64,000 nt of DNA, taken from positions 2,366,501-2,430,500 of the forward strand of contig OZ059900.1 in assembly GCA_964057225.1 (NCBI GenBank), written 5' to 3'. The DNA is from Auanema rhodensis (Eukaryota; Nematoda; Chromadorea; Rhabditida; Rhabditidae). Shown piece by piece: positions 52,101 to 64,000 of this stretch. The position numbers and the translations under genes were made by a program. The notes beneath the pieces are model-generated. The model worked only from the letters and a program-made list of their open reading frames with translations, did not search any database and was not told where the DNA came from. Position 1 is the stretch's first letter; each line of letters starts with the position of its first letter.

Positions 52101-55100
52101 TCCAATTGGGCTAAATCGCTCATATATATGATCAAAAGCATAGTTTTACTGTCTATGATAACAAAAGTCTTCAAATATACACTAATATCGATTAAATCAC
52201 TGAATTTCACTCAAATAGCATTACTACACTAAGTATGGTCGTTTTTATGCCTTTAACACCATATACTCACCGATTTTTGGTACAAAATCTGTAATACTCG
52301 TGAATTTTGATCATATTCGTTAAGATTTGAAAATCAAACACACAATAAACAAAATCAGTCTATTTTTACAAGTTTGCACTGATATATATTCATTTTGATC
52401 AAAAAAGGTCGAAAATAGAAAGAATTTTTGAATTTTCCGAGTTTTGAGTCCAATTGGGCTAAATCGCTCATATATATGATCAAAAGCATAGTTTTACTGT
52501 CTATGATAACAAAAGTCTTCAAATATACACTAATAATGATTAAATCACTGAATTTCACTCAAATAGCATTACTACACTAAGTATGGTCGTTTTTATGCCT
52601 TTAACACCATATACTCACCGATTTTTGGTACAAAATCTGTGATACTCGTAAATTTTGATCATATTCGTTAAGATTTGAGAATCAAACATACAATACACAA
52701 AATCAGTCTATTTTTATGAGCTTGCACTGATATATATTCATTTTGATCAAAAAAGGTCGAAAATAGAAAGAATTTTTGAAATTTCCGAGTTTTGAGTCTA
52801 ATTTGGCTAAATCGCTCATATATATGATCAAAAGCATAGTTTTACTGTCTATGATAACAAAAGTCTTCAAATATACACTAATAATGATTAAATCACTGAT
52901 TTTCAGTCAAATAGCATTACTACACTAAGTATGGTCGTTTTTATGCCTTTAACACCATATACTCACCGATTTTTGGTTCAAAATCTGTAATACTTGTAAA
53001 TTTTGATCATATTTGTTAAGATTCGAGAATCAAACACATAATACACGAAATAAGTCTATTTTTACAAGTTTGCACTGATATTTATTCATTTTGATCAAAA
53101 AAGGTCGAAAATAGAAAGAATTTTTGAAATTTCCGAGTTTTGAGTCCAATTTGGCTAAATCGCTCATATATAAGATCAAAAGCATAGTTTTATTGTCTAT
53201 AACAACAAAAGTCATCAATTAAACGCTAGTGATATTTAAATACTGATTTTCGCTCAAGTAGCATTACTACACTAAGTATGGTCGTTTTTATGCCTTTAAC
53301 ACCATATACTCACCGATTTTTGGTACAAAATCTGTAATACTTGTAAATTTTGATCATATTCGTTAAGATTTGAGAATCGAACATACAATACACAAAATCA
53401 GTCTATTTTTACAAGTTTGCACTGATATTTATTCATTTTGATCAAAAAAGGTCGAAAATAGAAAGAATTTTTGAAATTTCCGAGTTTTGAGTCCAATTTG
53501 GCTAAATCGCTCATATATATGATCAAAAGCATAGTTTTATTGTCTATGACAACAAAAGTCATCAATTAAACGCTAGTGATATTTAAATACTGATTTTCGC
53601 TCAAGTAGCATTACTACACTAAGTATGGTCGTTTTTATGCCTTTAACACCATATACTCACCGATTTTTGGTACAAAATCTGTAATACTCGTAAAATTTGA
53701 TCATATTTGTTAAGATTTGAGAATCAAACACACAATACACAAAATCAGTCTATTTTTATGAGTTTACACTGATATATCTTCATTTTCATCAAAAAAGGTC
53801 GAAAATAGAAAGAATTTTTGAATTTTCCGAGTTTTGAGTCGAATTGGGCTAAATCGCTCATATATATGATCAAAAGCATAGTTTTACTGTCTATGATAAG
53901 AAAAGTCTTCAAATATACACTAATAATGATTAAATCACTGAATTTCACTCAAATAGCATTACTACACTAAGTATGGTCGTTTTTATGCCTTTAACACCAT
54001 ATACTCACCGATTTTTGGTACAAAATCTGTAATACTTGTAAATTTTGATCATATTTGTTAAGATTCGAGAATCAAACACATAATACACAAAATAAGTCTA
54101 TTTTTACAAGTTTGCACTGATATTTATTCATTTTGATCAAAAAAGGTCGAAAATAGAAAGAATTTTTGAAATTTCCGAGTTTTGAGTCCAATTTGGCTAA
54201 ATCGCTCATATATATGATCAAAAGCATAGTTTTATTGTCTATAACAACAAAAGTCATCAATTAAACGCTAGTGATGTTTAAATACTGAACTTCGCTCAAA
54301 TAGCATTACTACACTAAGTATGGTCGTTTTTATGCCTTTAACACCATATACTCACCGATTTTTGGTACAAAATCTGTAATACTCGTAAATTTTGATCATA
54401 TTCGTTAAGATTTGAGAATCAAACATACAATAAACAAAATCAGTCTATTTTTATGAGCTTGCACTGATATATATTCATTTTGATCAAAAAAGGTCGAAAA
54501 TAGAAAGAATTTTTGAAATTTCCGAGTTTTGAGTCTAATTTGGCTAAATCGCTCATATATATGATCAAAAGCATAGTTTTATTGTCTATAACAACAAAAG
54601 TCATCAATTAAACGCTAGTGATGTTTAAATACTGAATTTCGCTCAAGTAGCATTACTACACTAAGTATGGTCGTTTTTATGCCTTTAACACCATATACTC
54701 ACCGATTTTTGGTACAAAATCTGTAATACTCGTAAAATTTGATCATATTTGTTAAGATTTGAGAATCAAACACACAATACACAAAATCAGTCTATTTTTA
54801 TGAGTTTACACTGATATATATTCATTTTTATCAAAAAAGGTCGAAAATAGAAAGAATTTTTGAATTTTCCGAGTTTTGAGTCGAATTGGGCTAAATCGCT
54901 CATATATATGATCAAAAGCATAGTTTTACTGTCTATGATAACAAAAGTCTTCAAATATACACTAATAATGATTAAATCACTGAATTTCACTCAAATAGCA
55001 TTACTACACTAAGTATGGTCGTTTTTATGCCTTTAACACCATATACTCACCGATTTTTGGTACAAAATCTGTAATACTTGTAAATTTTGATCATATTTGT

Positions 55101-58100
55101 TAAGATTCGAGAATCAAACACATAATACACAAAATAAGTCTATTTTTACAAGTTTGCACTGATATTTATTCATTTTGATCAAAAAAGGTCGAAAATAGAA
55201 AGAATTTTTGAAATTTCCGAGTTTTGAGTCCAATTTGGCTAAATCGCTCATATATATGATCAAAAGCATAGTTTTATTGTCTATAACAACAAAAGTCATC
55301 AATTAAACGCTAGTGATGTTTAAATACTGAATTTCGCTCAAATAGCATTACTACACTAAGTATGGTCGTTTTTATGCCTTTAACACCATATACTCACCGA
55401 TTTTTGGTACAAAATCTGTAATACTCGTAAATTTTGATCATATTCGTTAAGATTTGAGAATCAAACATACAATACACAAAATCAGTCTATTTTTATGAGC
55501 TTGCACTGATATATATTCATTTTGATCAAAAAAGGTCGAAAATAGAAAGAATTTTTGAAATTTCCGAGTTTTGAGTCTAATTTGGCTAAATCGCTCATAT
55601 ATATGATCAAAAGCATAGTTTTATTGTCTATGACAACAAAAGTCATCAATTAAACGCTAGTGATGTTTAAATACTGAATTTCGCTCAAATAGCATTACTA
55701 CACTAAGTATGGTCGTTTTTATGCCTTTAACACCATATACTCACCGATTTTTGGTACAAAATCTGTAATACTCGTAAATTTTGATCATATTCGGTGAGAT
55801 TCGAGAATCAAACACACAATACACGAAATAAGTTTATTTTGACGAGTTTGCACTGGTATTTATTCATTTTGATCAAAAAAGGTCGAAAATAGAAAGAATT
55901 TTTGAATTTTCCGAGTTTTGAGTCCAATTTGGCTAAATCGCTCATATATATGATCAAAAGCATAGTTTTACTGTCTATGATAACAAAAGTCTTCAAATAT
56001 ACACTAATAATGATTGAATCACTGAATTTCACTCAAATAGCATTACTACACTAAGTATGGTCGTTTTTATGCCTTTAACACCATATACTCACCGATTTTT
56101 GGTACAAAATCTGTGATACTCGTAAATTTTGATCATATTTGTTAAGATTCGAGAATCAAACACATAATACACAAAATAAGTCTATTTTTACGAGTTTGCA
56201 CTGATATTTATTCATTTTGATCAAAAAAGGTCGAAAATAGAAAGAATTTTTGAAATTTCCGAGTTTTGAGTCCAATTTGGCTAAATCGCTCATATATATG
56301 ATCAAAAGCATAGTTTTATTGTCTATAACAACAAAAGTCATCAATTAAACGCTAGTGATGTTTAAATACTGAATTTCGCTCAAATAGCATTACTACACTA
56401 AGTATGGTCGTTTTTATGCCTTTAACACCATATACTCACCGATTTTTGGTACAAAATCTGTAATACTCGTAAATTTTGATCATATTCGTTAAGATTTGAG
56501 AATCAAACATACAATACACAAAATCAGTCTATTTTTATGAGCTTGCACTGATATATATTCATTTTGATCAAAAAAGGTCGAAAATAGAAAGAATTTTTGA
56601 AATTTCCGAGTTTTGAGTCTAATTTGGCTAAATCGCTCATATATATGATCAAAAGCATAGTTTTATTGTCTATGACAACAAAAGTCATCAATTAAACGCT
56701 AGTGATGTTTAAATACTGAATTTCGCTCGAATAGCATTACTACACTAAGTATGGTCGTTTTTATGCCTTTAACACCATATACTCACCGATTTTTGGTACA
56801 AAATCTGTAATACTCGTAAATTTTGATCATATTCGGTGAGATTCGAGAATCAAACACACAATACACGAAATAAGTTTATTTTGACGAGTTTGCACTGGTA
56901 TTTATTCATTTTGATCAAAAAAGGTCGAAAATAGAAAGAATTTTTGAATTTTCCGAGTTTTGAGTCCAATTTGGCTAAATCGCTCATATATATGATCAAA
57001 AGCATAGTTTTACTGTCTATGATAACAAAAGTCTTCAAATATACACTAATAATGATTGAATCACTGAATTTCACTCAAATAGCATTACTACACTAAGTAT
57101 GGTCGTTTTTATGCCTTTAACACCATATACTCACCGATTTTTGGTACAAAATCTGTGATACTCGTAAATTTTGATCATATTTGGTGAGATTCGAGAATCG
57201 AACACACAATACACAAAATAAGTCTATTTTTACGAGTTTGCACTGATATTTATTCATTTTGATCAAAAAAGGTCGAAAATAGAAAGAATTTTTAAAATTT
57301 CCGAGTTTTGAGTCTAATTTGGCTAAATCGCTCATATATATGATCAAAAGCATAGTTTTACTGTCTATGATAACAAAAGTCTTCAAATATACACTAATAA
57401 TGTGTAAATCACTGAATTTCACTCAAATAGCTTTACTACACTAAGTATGGTCGTTTTTATGCCTTTAACACCATATACTCACCGATTTTTGGTACAAAAT
57501 CTGTAATACTCGTAAATTTCGATCATATTCGTTAAGATTCGAGAATCAAACACACAATACACGAAATAAGTTTATTTTTACGAGTTTGCACTGATATTTA
57601 TTCATTTTGATCAAAAAAGGTCGAAAATAGAAAGAATTTTTGAATTTTCCGAGTTTTGAGTCCAATTGGGCTAAATCGCTCATATATATGATCAAAAGCA
57701 TAGTTTCACTGTCTATGATAACAAAAGTCTTCAAATATACACTAGTAATGATTAAATCACTGAATTTCACTCGAATAGCTTTACTACACTAAGTATGGTC
57801 GTTTTTATGCCTTTAACACCATATACTCACCGATTTTTGGTACAAAATCTGTAATACTCGTAAATTTTGATCATATCCGTTAAGATTCGAGAATCAAACA
57901 CACAATACACGAAATAAGTTTATTTTTACGAGTTTGCACTGATATTTATTCATTTTGATCAAAAAAGGTCGAAAATAGAAAGAATTTTTGAAATTTCCGA
58001 GTTTTGAGTCCAATTTGGCTAAATCGCTCATATATATGATCAAAAGCATAGTTTTATTGTCTATAACAACAAAAGTCATCAATTAAACGCTAGTGATGTT

Positions 58101-61100
58101 TAAATACTGAATTTCGCTCAAATAGCATTACTACACTAAGTATGGTCGTTTTTATGCCTTTAACACCATATACTCACCGATTTTTGGTACAAAATCTGTA
58201 ATACTCGTAAATTTTGATCATATTCGGTGAGATTCGAGAATCAAACACACAATACACGAAATAAGTTTATTTTGACGAGTTTGCACTGGTATTTATTCAT
58301 TTTGATCAAAAAAGGTCGAAAATAGAAAGAATTTTTGAATTTTCCGAGTTTTGAGTCTAATTTGGCTAAATCGCTCATATATATGATCAAAAGCATAGTT
58401 TTATTGTCTATGACAACAAAAGTCATCAATTAAACGCTAGTGATGTTTAAATACTGAATTTCGCTCGAATAGCATTACTACACTAAGTATGGTCGTTTTT
58501 ATGCCTTTAACACCATATACTCACCGATTTTTGGTACAAAATCTGTAATACTCGTAAATTTTGATCATATTCGGTGAGATTCGAGAATCAAACACACAAT
58601 ACACGAAATAAGTTTATTTTGACGAGTTTGCACTGGTATTTATTCATTTTGATCAAAAAAGGTCGAAAATAGAAAGAATTTTTGAATTTTCCGAGTTTTG
58701 AGTCCAATTTGGCTAAATCGCTCATATATATGATCAAAAGCATAGTTTTACTGTCTATGATAACAAAAGTCTTCAAATATACACTAATAATGATTGAATC
58801 ACTGAATTTCACTCAAATAGCATTACTACACTAAGTATGGTCGTTTTTATGCCTTTAACACCATATACTCACCGATTTTTGGTACAAAATCTGTGATACT
58901 CGTAAATTTTGATCATATTTGGTGAGATTCGAGAATCGAACACACAATACACAAAATAAGTCTATTTTTACGAGTTTGCACTGATATTTATTCATTTTGA
59001 TCAAAAAAGGTCGAAAATAGAAAGAATTTTTAAAATTTCCGAGTTTTGAGTCTAATTTGGCTAAATCGCTCATATATATGATCAAAAGCATAGTTTTACT
59101 GTCTATGATAACAAAAGTCTTCAAATATACACTAATAATGTGTAAATCACTGAATTTCACTCAAATAGCTTTACTACACTAAGTATGGTCGTTTTTATGC
59201 CTTTAACACCATATACTCACCGATTTTTGGTACAAAATCTGTAATACTCGTAAATTTCGATCATATTCGTTAAGATTCGAGAATCAAACACACAATACAC
59301 GAAATAAGTTTATTTTTACGAGTTTGCACTGATATTTATTCATTTTGATCAAAAAAGGTCGAAAATAGAAAGAATTTTTGAATTTTCCGAGTTTTGAGTC
59401 CAATTGGGCTAAATCGCTCATATATATGATCAAAAGCATAGTTTCACTGTCTATGATAACAAAAGTCTTCAAATATACACTAGTAATGATTAAATCACTG
59501 AATTTCACTCGAATAGCTTTACTACACTAAGTATGGTCGTTTTTATGCCTTTAACACCATATACTCACCGATTTTTGGTACAAAATCTGTAATACTCGTA
59601 AATTTTGATCATATCCGTTAAGATTCGAGAATCAAACACACAATACACGAAATAAGTTTATTTTTACGAGTTTGCACTGATATTTATTCATTTTGATCAA
59701 AAAAGGTCGAAAATAGAAAGAATTTTTGAATTTTCCGAGTTTTGAGTCCAATTGGGCTAAATCGCTCATATATATGATCAAAAGCATAGTTTCACTGTCT
59801 ATGATAACAAAAGTCTTCAAATATACACTAGTAATTATTAAATCACTGAATTTCACTCAAATAGCATTACTACACTAAGTATGGTCGTTTTTATGCCTTT
59901 AACACCATATACTCACCGATTTTTGGTACAAAATCTGTAATACTTGTAAATTTTGATCATATTCGTTAAGATTTGAGAATCAAACACATAATACACGAAA
60001 TAAGTCTTTTTTTACAAGTTTGCACTGATATTTATTCATTTTGATCAAAAAAGGTCGAAAATAGAAAGAATTTTTGAAATTTCCGAGTTTTGAGTCCAAT
60101 TTGGCTAAATCGCTCATATATATGATCAAAAGCATAGTTCTATTGTCTATAACAACAAAAGTCTTTAATTAAACGCTAGTGATGTTTTAATACTGAATTT
60201 TGCTCAAATAGCATTACTACATTAAGTATGGTCGTTTTTATGCCTTTAACACCATATACTCACCGATTTTTGGTACAAAATCTGTAATACTTGTAAATTT
60301 TGATCATATTCGTTAAGATTCGAAAATCAAACACACAATACACGAAATAAGTTTATTTTTACAAGTTTGCACTGATATTTATTCATTTTGATCAAAAAAG
60401 GTCGAAAATAGAAAGAATTTTTGAAATTTCCGAGTTTTGAGTCTAATTTGGCTAAATCGCTCATATATATGATCAGAAGCATAGGTGTATTGTCTATGAC
60501 AACAAAAGTCATTAATTAAACACTAATGATGTTTAAGTCACTAAATTTCGCTCTAATAGCATTACTACACTAAGTATGGTCGTTTTTATACCTTCAACAC
60601 CATATACTCACCGATTTTTGGTACAAAATCTGTGATACTCGTAAATTTTGATCATATTCGTTAAGATTTGAGAATCAAACACACAATACACAATATCAGT
60701 CTATTTTTATGAGCTTGCACTGATATATATTCATTTTGATCAAAAAAGGTCGAAAACAGAAAGAATTTTTGAAATTTCCGAGTTTTGAGTCTAATTTGGC
60801 TAAATCGCTCATTTATATGATCAAAAGCATAGTTTTATTGTCTATGACAACAAAAGTCATCAATTAAACGCTAGTGATGTTTAAATACTGATTTTCGCTC
60901 AAATAGCATTACTACACTAAGTATGGTCGTTTTTATGCCTTTAACACCATATACTCACCGATTTTTGGTACAAAATCTGTAATACTTGTAAATTTTGATC
61001 ATATTCGTTAAGATTCGAGAATCAAACACATAATACACGAAATAAGTCTAGTTTTACAAGTTTGCACTGATATTTATTCATTTTGATCAAAAAAGGTCGA

Positions 61101-61613
61101 AAATAGAAAGAATTTTTGAAATTTCCGAGTTTTGAGTCCAATTTGGCTAAATCGCTCATATATAAGATCAAAAGCATAGTTTTATTGTCTATAACAACAA
61201 AAGTCATCAATTAAACGCTAGTGATATTTAAATACTGATTTTCGCTCAAGTAGCATTACTACACTAAGTATGGTCGTTTTTATGCCTTTAACACCATATA
61301 CTCACCGATTTTTGGTACAAAATCTGTAATACTTGTAAATTTTGATCATATTTGTTAAGATTTGAGAATCGAACATACAATACACGAAATCAGTCTATTT
61401 TTATGAGCTTGCACTGATATATATTCATTTTCATCAAAAAAGGTCGAAAATAGAAAGAATTTTTGAAATTTCCGAGTTTTGAGTCTAATTTGGCTAAATC
61501 GCTCATATATATGATCAAAAGCATAGTTTTACTGTCTATGATAACAAAAGTCATCAATTAAACGCTAGTGATATTTAAATACTGATTTTCGCTCAAGTAG
61601 CATTACTACACTA
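49101..61613 (+). repeat. Large repeat, copy 3 (36 monomers, about 12.5 kb)
   Basis: It aligns to copy 2 at offset 21886 up to about 55.1 kb, then 20844 (one trimer fewer), then 22582 (five monomers more), and stays homologous to about 62.8 kb. It contains the 2434-bp duplication at 49101-51534 and 51535-53968. A private double change (AATATCGATT for AATAATGATT) lies at 52188-52189. Confidence 0.9.
56747..60222 (+). repeat. 5-mer tandem duplication private to copy 3 (1738 bp x 2)
   Basis: Units 56747-58484 and 58485-60222 follow the same class order at the start: G, G-head/A-prime tail, then the GTTTCACTG class. Both share the rare TTTTTAAAATTTCC (57293 and 59031) and are preceded by CTCGAATAGC. 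The fourth monomer of the first unit (start 57791) is chimeric. Its head matches the TATCCGTTAAG class, and from about 57980 it continues as a T monomer (GAAATTTCC, TCCAATTTGG). Confidence 0.88.
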
Positions 61614-64000
61614 AGTATGGTCGTTTTTATGCCTTTAACACCATATACTCACCGATTTTTGGTACAAAATCTGTAATACTTGTAAATTTTGATCATATTT
61701 GTTAAGATTTGAGAATCGAACATACAATACACAAAATCAGTCTATTTTTATGAGCTTGCACTGATATATATTCATTTTCATCAAAAAAGGTCGAAAATAG
61801 AAAGAATTTTTGAAATTTCCGAGTTTTGAGTCCAATTTGGCTAAATCGCTCATATGTAAGATCAAAAGCATAGTTTTATTGTCTATAACAACAAAAGTCA
61901 TCAATTAAACGCTAGTGATGTTTAAATACTGATTTTCGCTCAAATAGCATTACTACACTAAGTATGGTCGTTTTTATGCCTTTAACACCATATACTCACC
62001 GATTTTTGGTACAAAATCTGTAATACTTGTAAATTTTGATCATATTCGTTAAGATTCGAGAATCAAACACATAATACACGAAATAAGTCTAGTTTTACAA
62101 GTTTGCACTGATATTTATTCATTTTGATCAAAAAAGGTCGAAAATAGAAAGAATTTTTGAAATTTCCGAGTTTTGAGTCCAATTTGGCTAAATCGCTCAT
62201 ATATAAGATCAAAAGCATAGTTTTATTGTCTATAACAACAAAAGTCATCAATTAAACGCTAGTGATATTTAAATACTGATTTTCGCTCAAGTAGCATTAC
62301 TACACTAAGTATGGTCGTTTTTATGCCTTTAACACCATATACTCACCGATTTTTGGTACAAAATCTGTAATACTTGTAAATTTTGATCATATTTGTTAAG
62401 ATTTGAGAATCGAACATACAATACACAAAATCAGTCTATTTTTATGAGCTTGCACTGATATATATTCATTTTCATCAAAAAAGGTCGAAAATAGAAAGAA
62501 TTTTTGAAATTTCCGAGTTTTGAGTCTAATTTGGCTAAATCGCTCATATATATGATCAGAAGCATAGTTTTATTGTCTATGACAACAAAAATCATCAATT
62601 AAACGCTAGTGATGTTTAAATACTGATTTTCGCTCAAATAGCATTACTACACTAAGTATGGTCGTTTTTATGCCTTTAACACCATATACTCACCGATTTT
62701 TGGTACAAAATCTGTAATACTTGTAAATTTTGATCATATTCGTTAAGATTCGAGAATCAAACACATAATACACGAAATAAGTCTAGTTTTACAAGTTTGC
62801 ACTGATATTTATTCATTTTGATCAAAAAAGGTCGAAAATAGAAAGAATTTTTGAAATTTCCGAGTTTTGAGTCTAATTTGGCTAAATCGCTCATATATAT
62901 GATCAAAAGCATAGTTTTATTGTCTATGACAACAAAAATCATCAATTAAACGCTAGTGATGTTTAAATACTGATTTTCGCTCAAATAGCATTACTACACT
63001 AAGTATGGTCGTTTTTATGCCTTTAACACCATATACTCACCGATTTTTGGTACAAAATCTGTAATACTCGTAAAACTTGATCATATTTGTTAAGATTTGA
63101 GAATCAAACACACAATACACAAAATCAGTCTATTTTTATGAGTTTACACTGATATATATTCATTTTCATCAAAAAAGGTCGAAAATAGAAAGAATTTTTG
63201 AATTTTCCGAGTTTTGAGTCGAATTGGGCTAAATCGCTGATATATATGATCAAAAGCATAGTTTTACTGTCTATGATAACAAAAGTCTTCAAATATACAC
63301 TAATAATGATTAAATCACTGAATTTCACTCAAATAGCATTACTACACTAAGTATGGTCGTTTTTATGCCTTTAACACCATATACTCACCGATTTTTGGTA
63401 CAAAATCTGTAATACTTGTAAATTTTGATCATATTTGTTAAGATTCGAGAATCAAACACATAATACACAAAATAAGTCTATTTTTACAAGTTTGCACTGA
63501 TATTTATTCATTTTGATCAAAAAAGGTCGAAAATAGAAAGAATTTTTGAAATTTCCGAGTTTTGAGTCCAATTTGGCTAAATCGCTCATATATATGATCA
63601 AAAGCATAGTTTTATTGTCTATAACAACAAAAGTCATCAATTAAACGCTAGTGATGTTTAAATACTGAATTTCGCTCAAATAGCATGACTACACTAAGTA
63701 TGGTCGTTTTTATGCCTTTAACACCATATACTCACCGATTTTTGGTACAAAATCTGTAATACTCGTAAATTTTGATCATATTCGTTAAGATTTGAGAATC
63801 AAACATACAATACACAAAATCAGTCTATTTTTATGAGCTTGCACTGATATATATTCATTTTGATCAAAAAAGGTCGAAAATAGAAAGAATTTTTGAAATT
63901 TCCGAGTTTTGAGTCTAATTTGGCTAAATCGCTCATATATATGATCAAAAGCATAGTTTTATTGTCTATGACAACAAAAGTCATCAATTAAACGCTAGTG
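61614..64000 (+). repeat. Right-edge continuation
   Basis: To about 62.8 kb this follows the sequence after copy 2 (offset 22582). The monomer starting at 62654 then departs from its partner at 40072 (TATTTATTC instead of TATATATTC). An F monomer (63001, with CTCGTAAAACTTG) and a T monomer (63349) follow. The T monomer ends in the rare CATGACTACAC also present at about 47355, and the remaining bases resemble 47365-47670. The window ends inside a B-tailed monomer. Confidence 0.8.

Larger units (their letters stand above)
1..64000 (+). repeat. 347/348-bp satellite DNA array, about 184 monomers
   Basis: The string AAGTATGGTCG recurs every 347 or 348 bases from 101 to 63696, always on the plus strand. 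I stepped through it monomer by monomer from 101 to about 24 kb and from 42.5 to 49.1 kb, and at many points elsewhere, without finding another spacing, an inversion or an insertion. The monomer at 101-448 has 54 C and 44 G (28% G+C). No unrelated sequence interrupts the array and both window edges cut through a monomer, so the true array is longer than 64 kb. This is what centromeric, pericentromeric or subtelomeric satellites of eukaryotes look like. Chromosomal position and organism cannot be told from the window. I do not recognise the family. Confidence 0.98.

Noticed and set aside
1-64000. CRISPR array or other spaced direct repeats
   Set aside because: The repeats are 347/348 bp and abut directly, with no unique spacers and no cas genes. 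This is tandem satellite.
1-64000. Bacterial or viral origin of the sequence
   Set aside because: No coding density, operons, RNA genes or replication signals are present, and 64 kb of pure tandem repeat with nested HORs is known from eukaryotic heterochromatin only.

Overview
The whole 64 kb window is one uninterrupted array of AT-rich satellite DNA. The basic unit is 347 or 348 bp, always in the same orientation (head to tail). I see no single-copy sequence, transposon, rRNA or tRNA gene, CRISPR array, origin or credible protein-coding gene. Setting the monomer start at the conserved string AAGTATGGTCG, monomer starts run from 101 to 63696. That gives 183 complete monomers plus a 100-base piece at the left edge and a 305-base piece at the right edge. 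If every monomer is 347 or 348 bp (true of all those I stepped through), the total requires 94 of 348 bp and 89 of 347 bp. One counted monomer (101-448) is about 28% G+C.

A long, pure, homogenised tandem array of about two-nucleosome period indicates eukaryotic nuclear heterochromatin: centromeric, pericentromeric or subtelomeric. I do not recognise the family and cannot name the organism; a plant or an invertebrate would both fit. CpG is not depleted (about 1.0 observed/expected in the counted monomer).

The array is organised at several nested levels. (1) Monomers fall into distinct classes. A nearly invariant stretch of about 80 bp is followed by variable head, middle and tail segments, and the tail haplotype fixes the length (348 or 347). 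(2) Classes are ordered into higher-order repeats (HORs): trimers of 1041-1043 bp, dimers of 695 bp, a 7-mer of 2434 bp and a 5-mer of 1738 bp. (3) A much larger segment occurs three times: 8097-17829 (28 monomers), 27215-39031 (34 monomers) and 49101-61613 (36 monomers). The copies differ by whole-monomer gains and losses and by a few shared point variants, which show that copies 2 and 3 are closest relatives.

Layout: 1-8096 trimer-HOR domain; 8097-17829 large-repeat copy 1, containing the 2434-bp tandem duplication; 17830-27214 intervening trimer-type domain; 27215-39031 copy 2; 39032-49100 intervening domain of 1041-bp trimers and 695-bp dimers with a 1.2-kb duplicated piece; 49101-61613 copy 3, containing a private 1738-bp duplication; 61614-64000 continuation, partly a rearranged version of what follows copy 2. 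Short minus-strand open frames of 61-101 codons recur in the monomers, but they start with GTG or TTG and I treat them as by-products of the repeat. I found no new enzymatic or defence system; what deserves attention is the record of unequal exchange preserved in the array.
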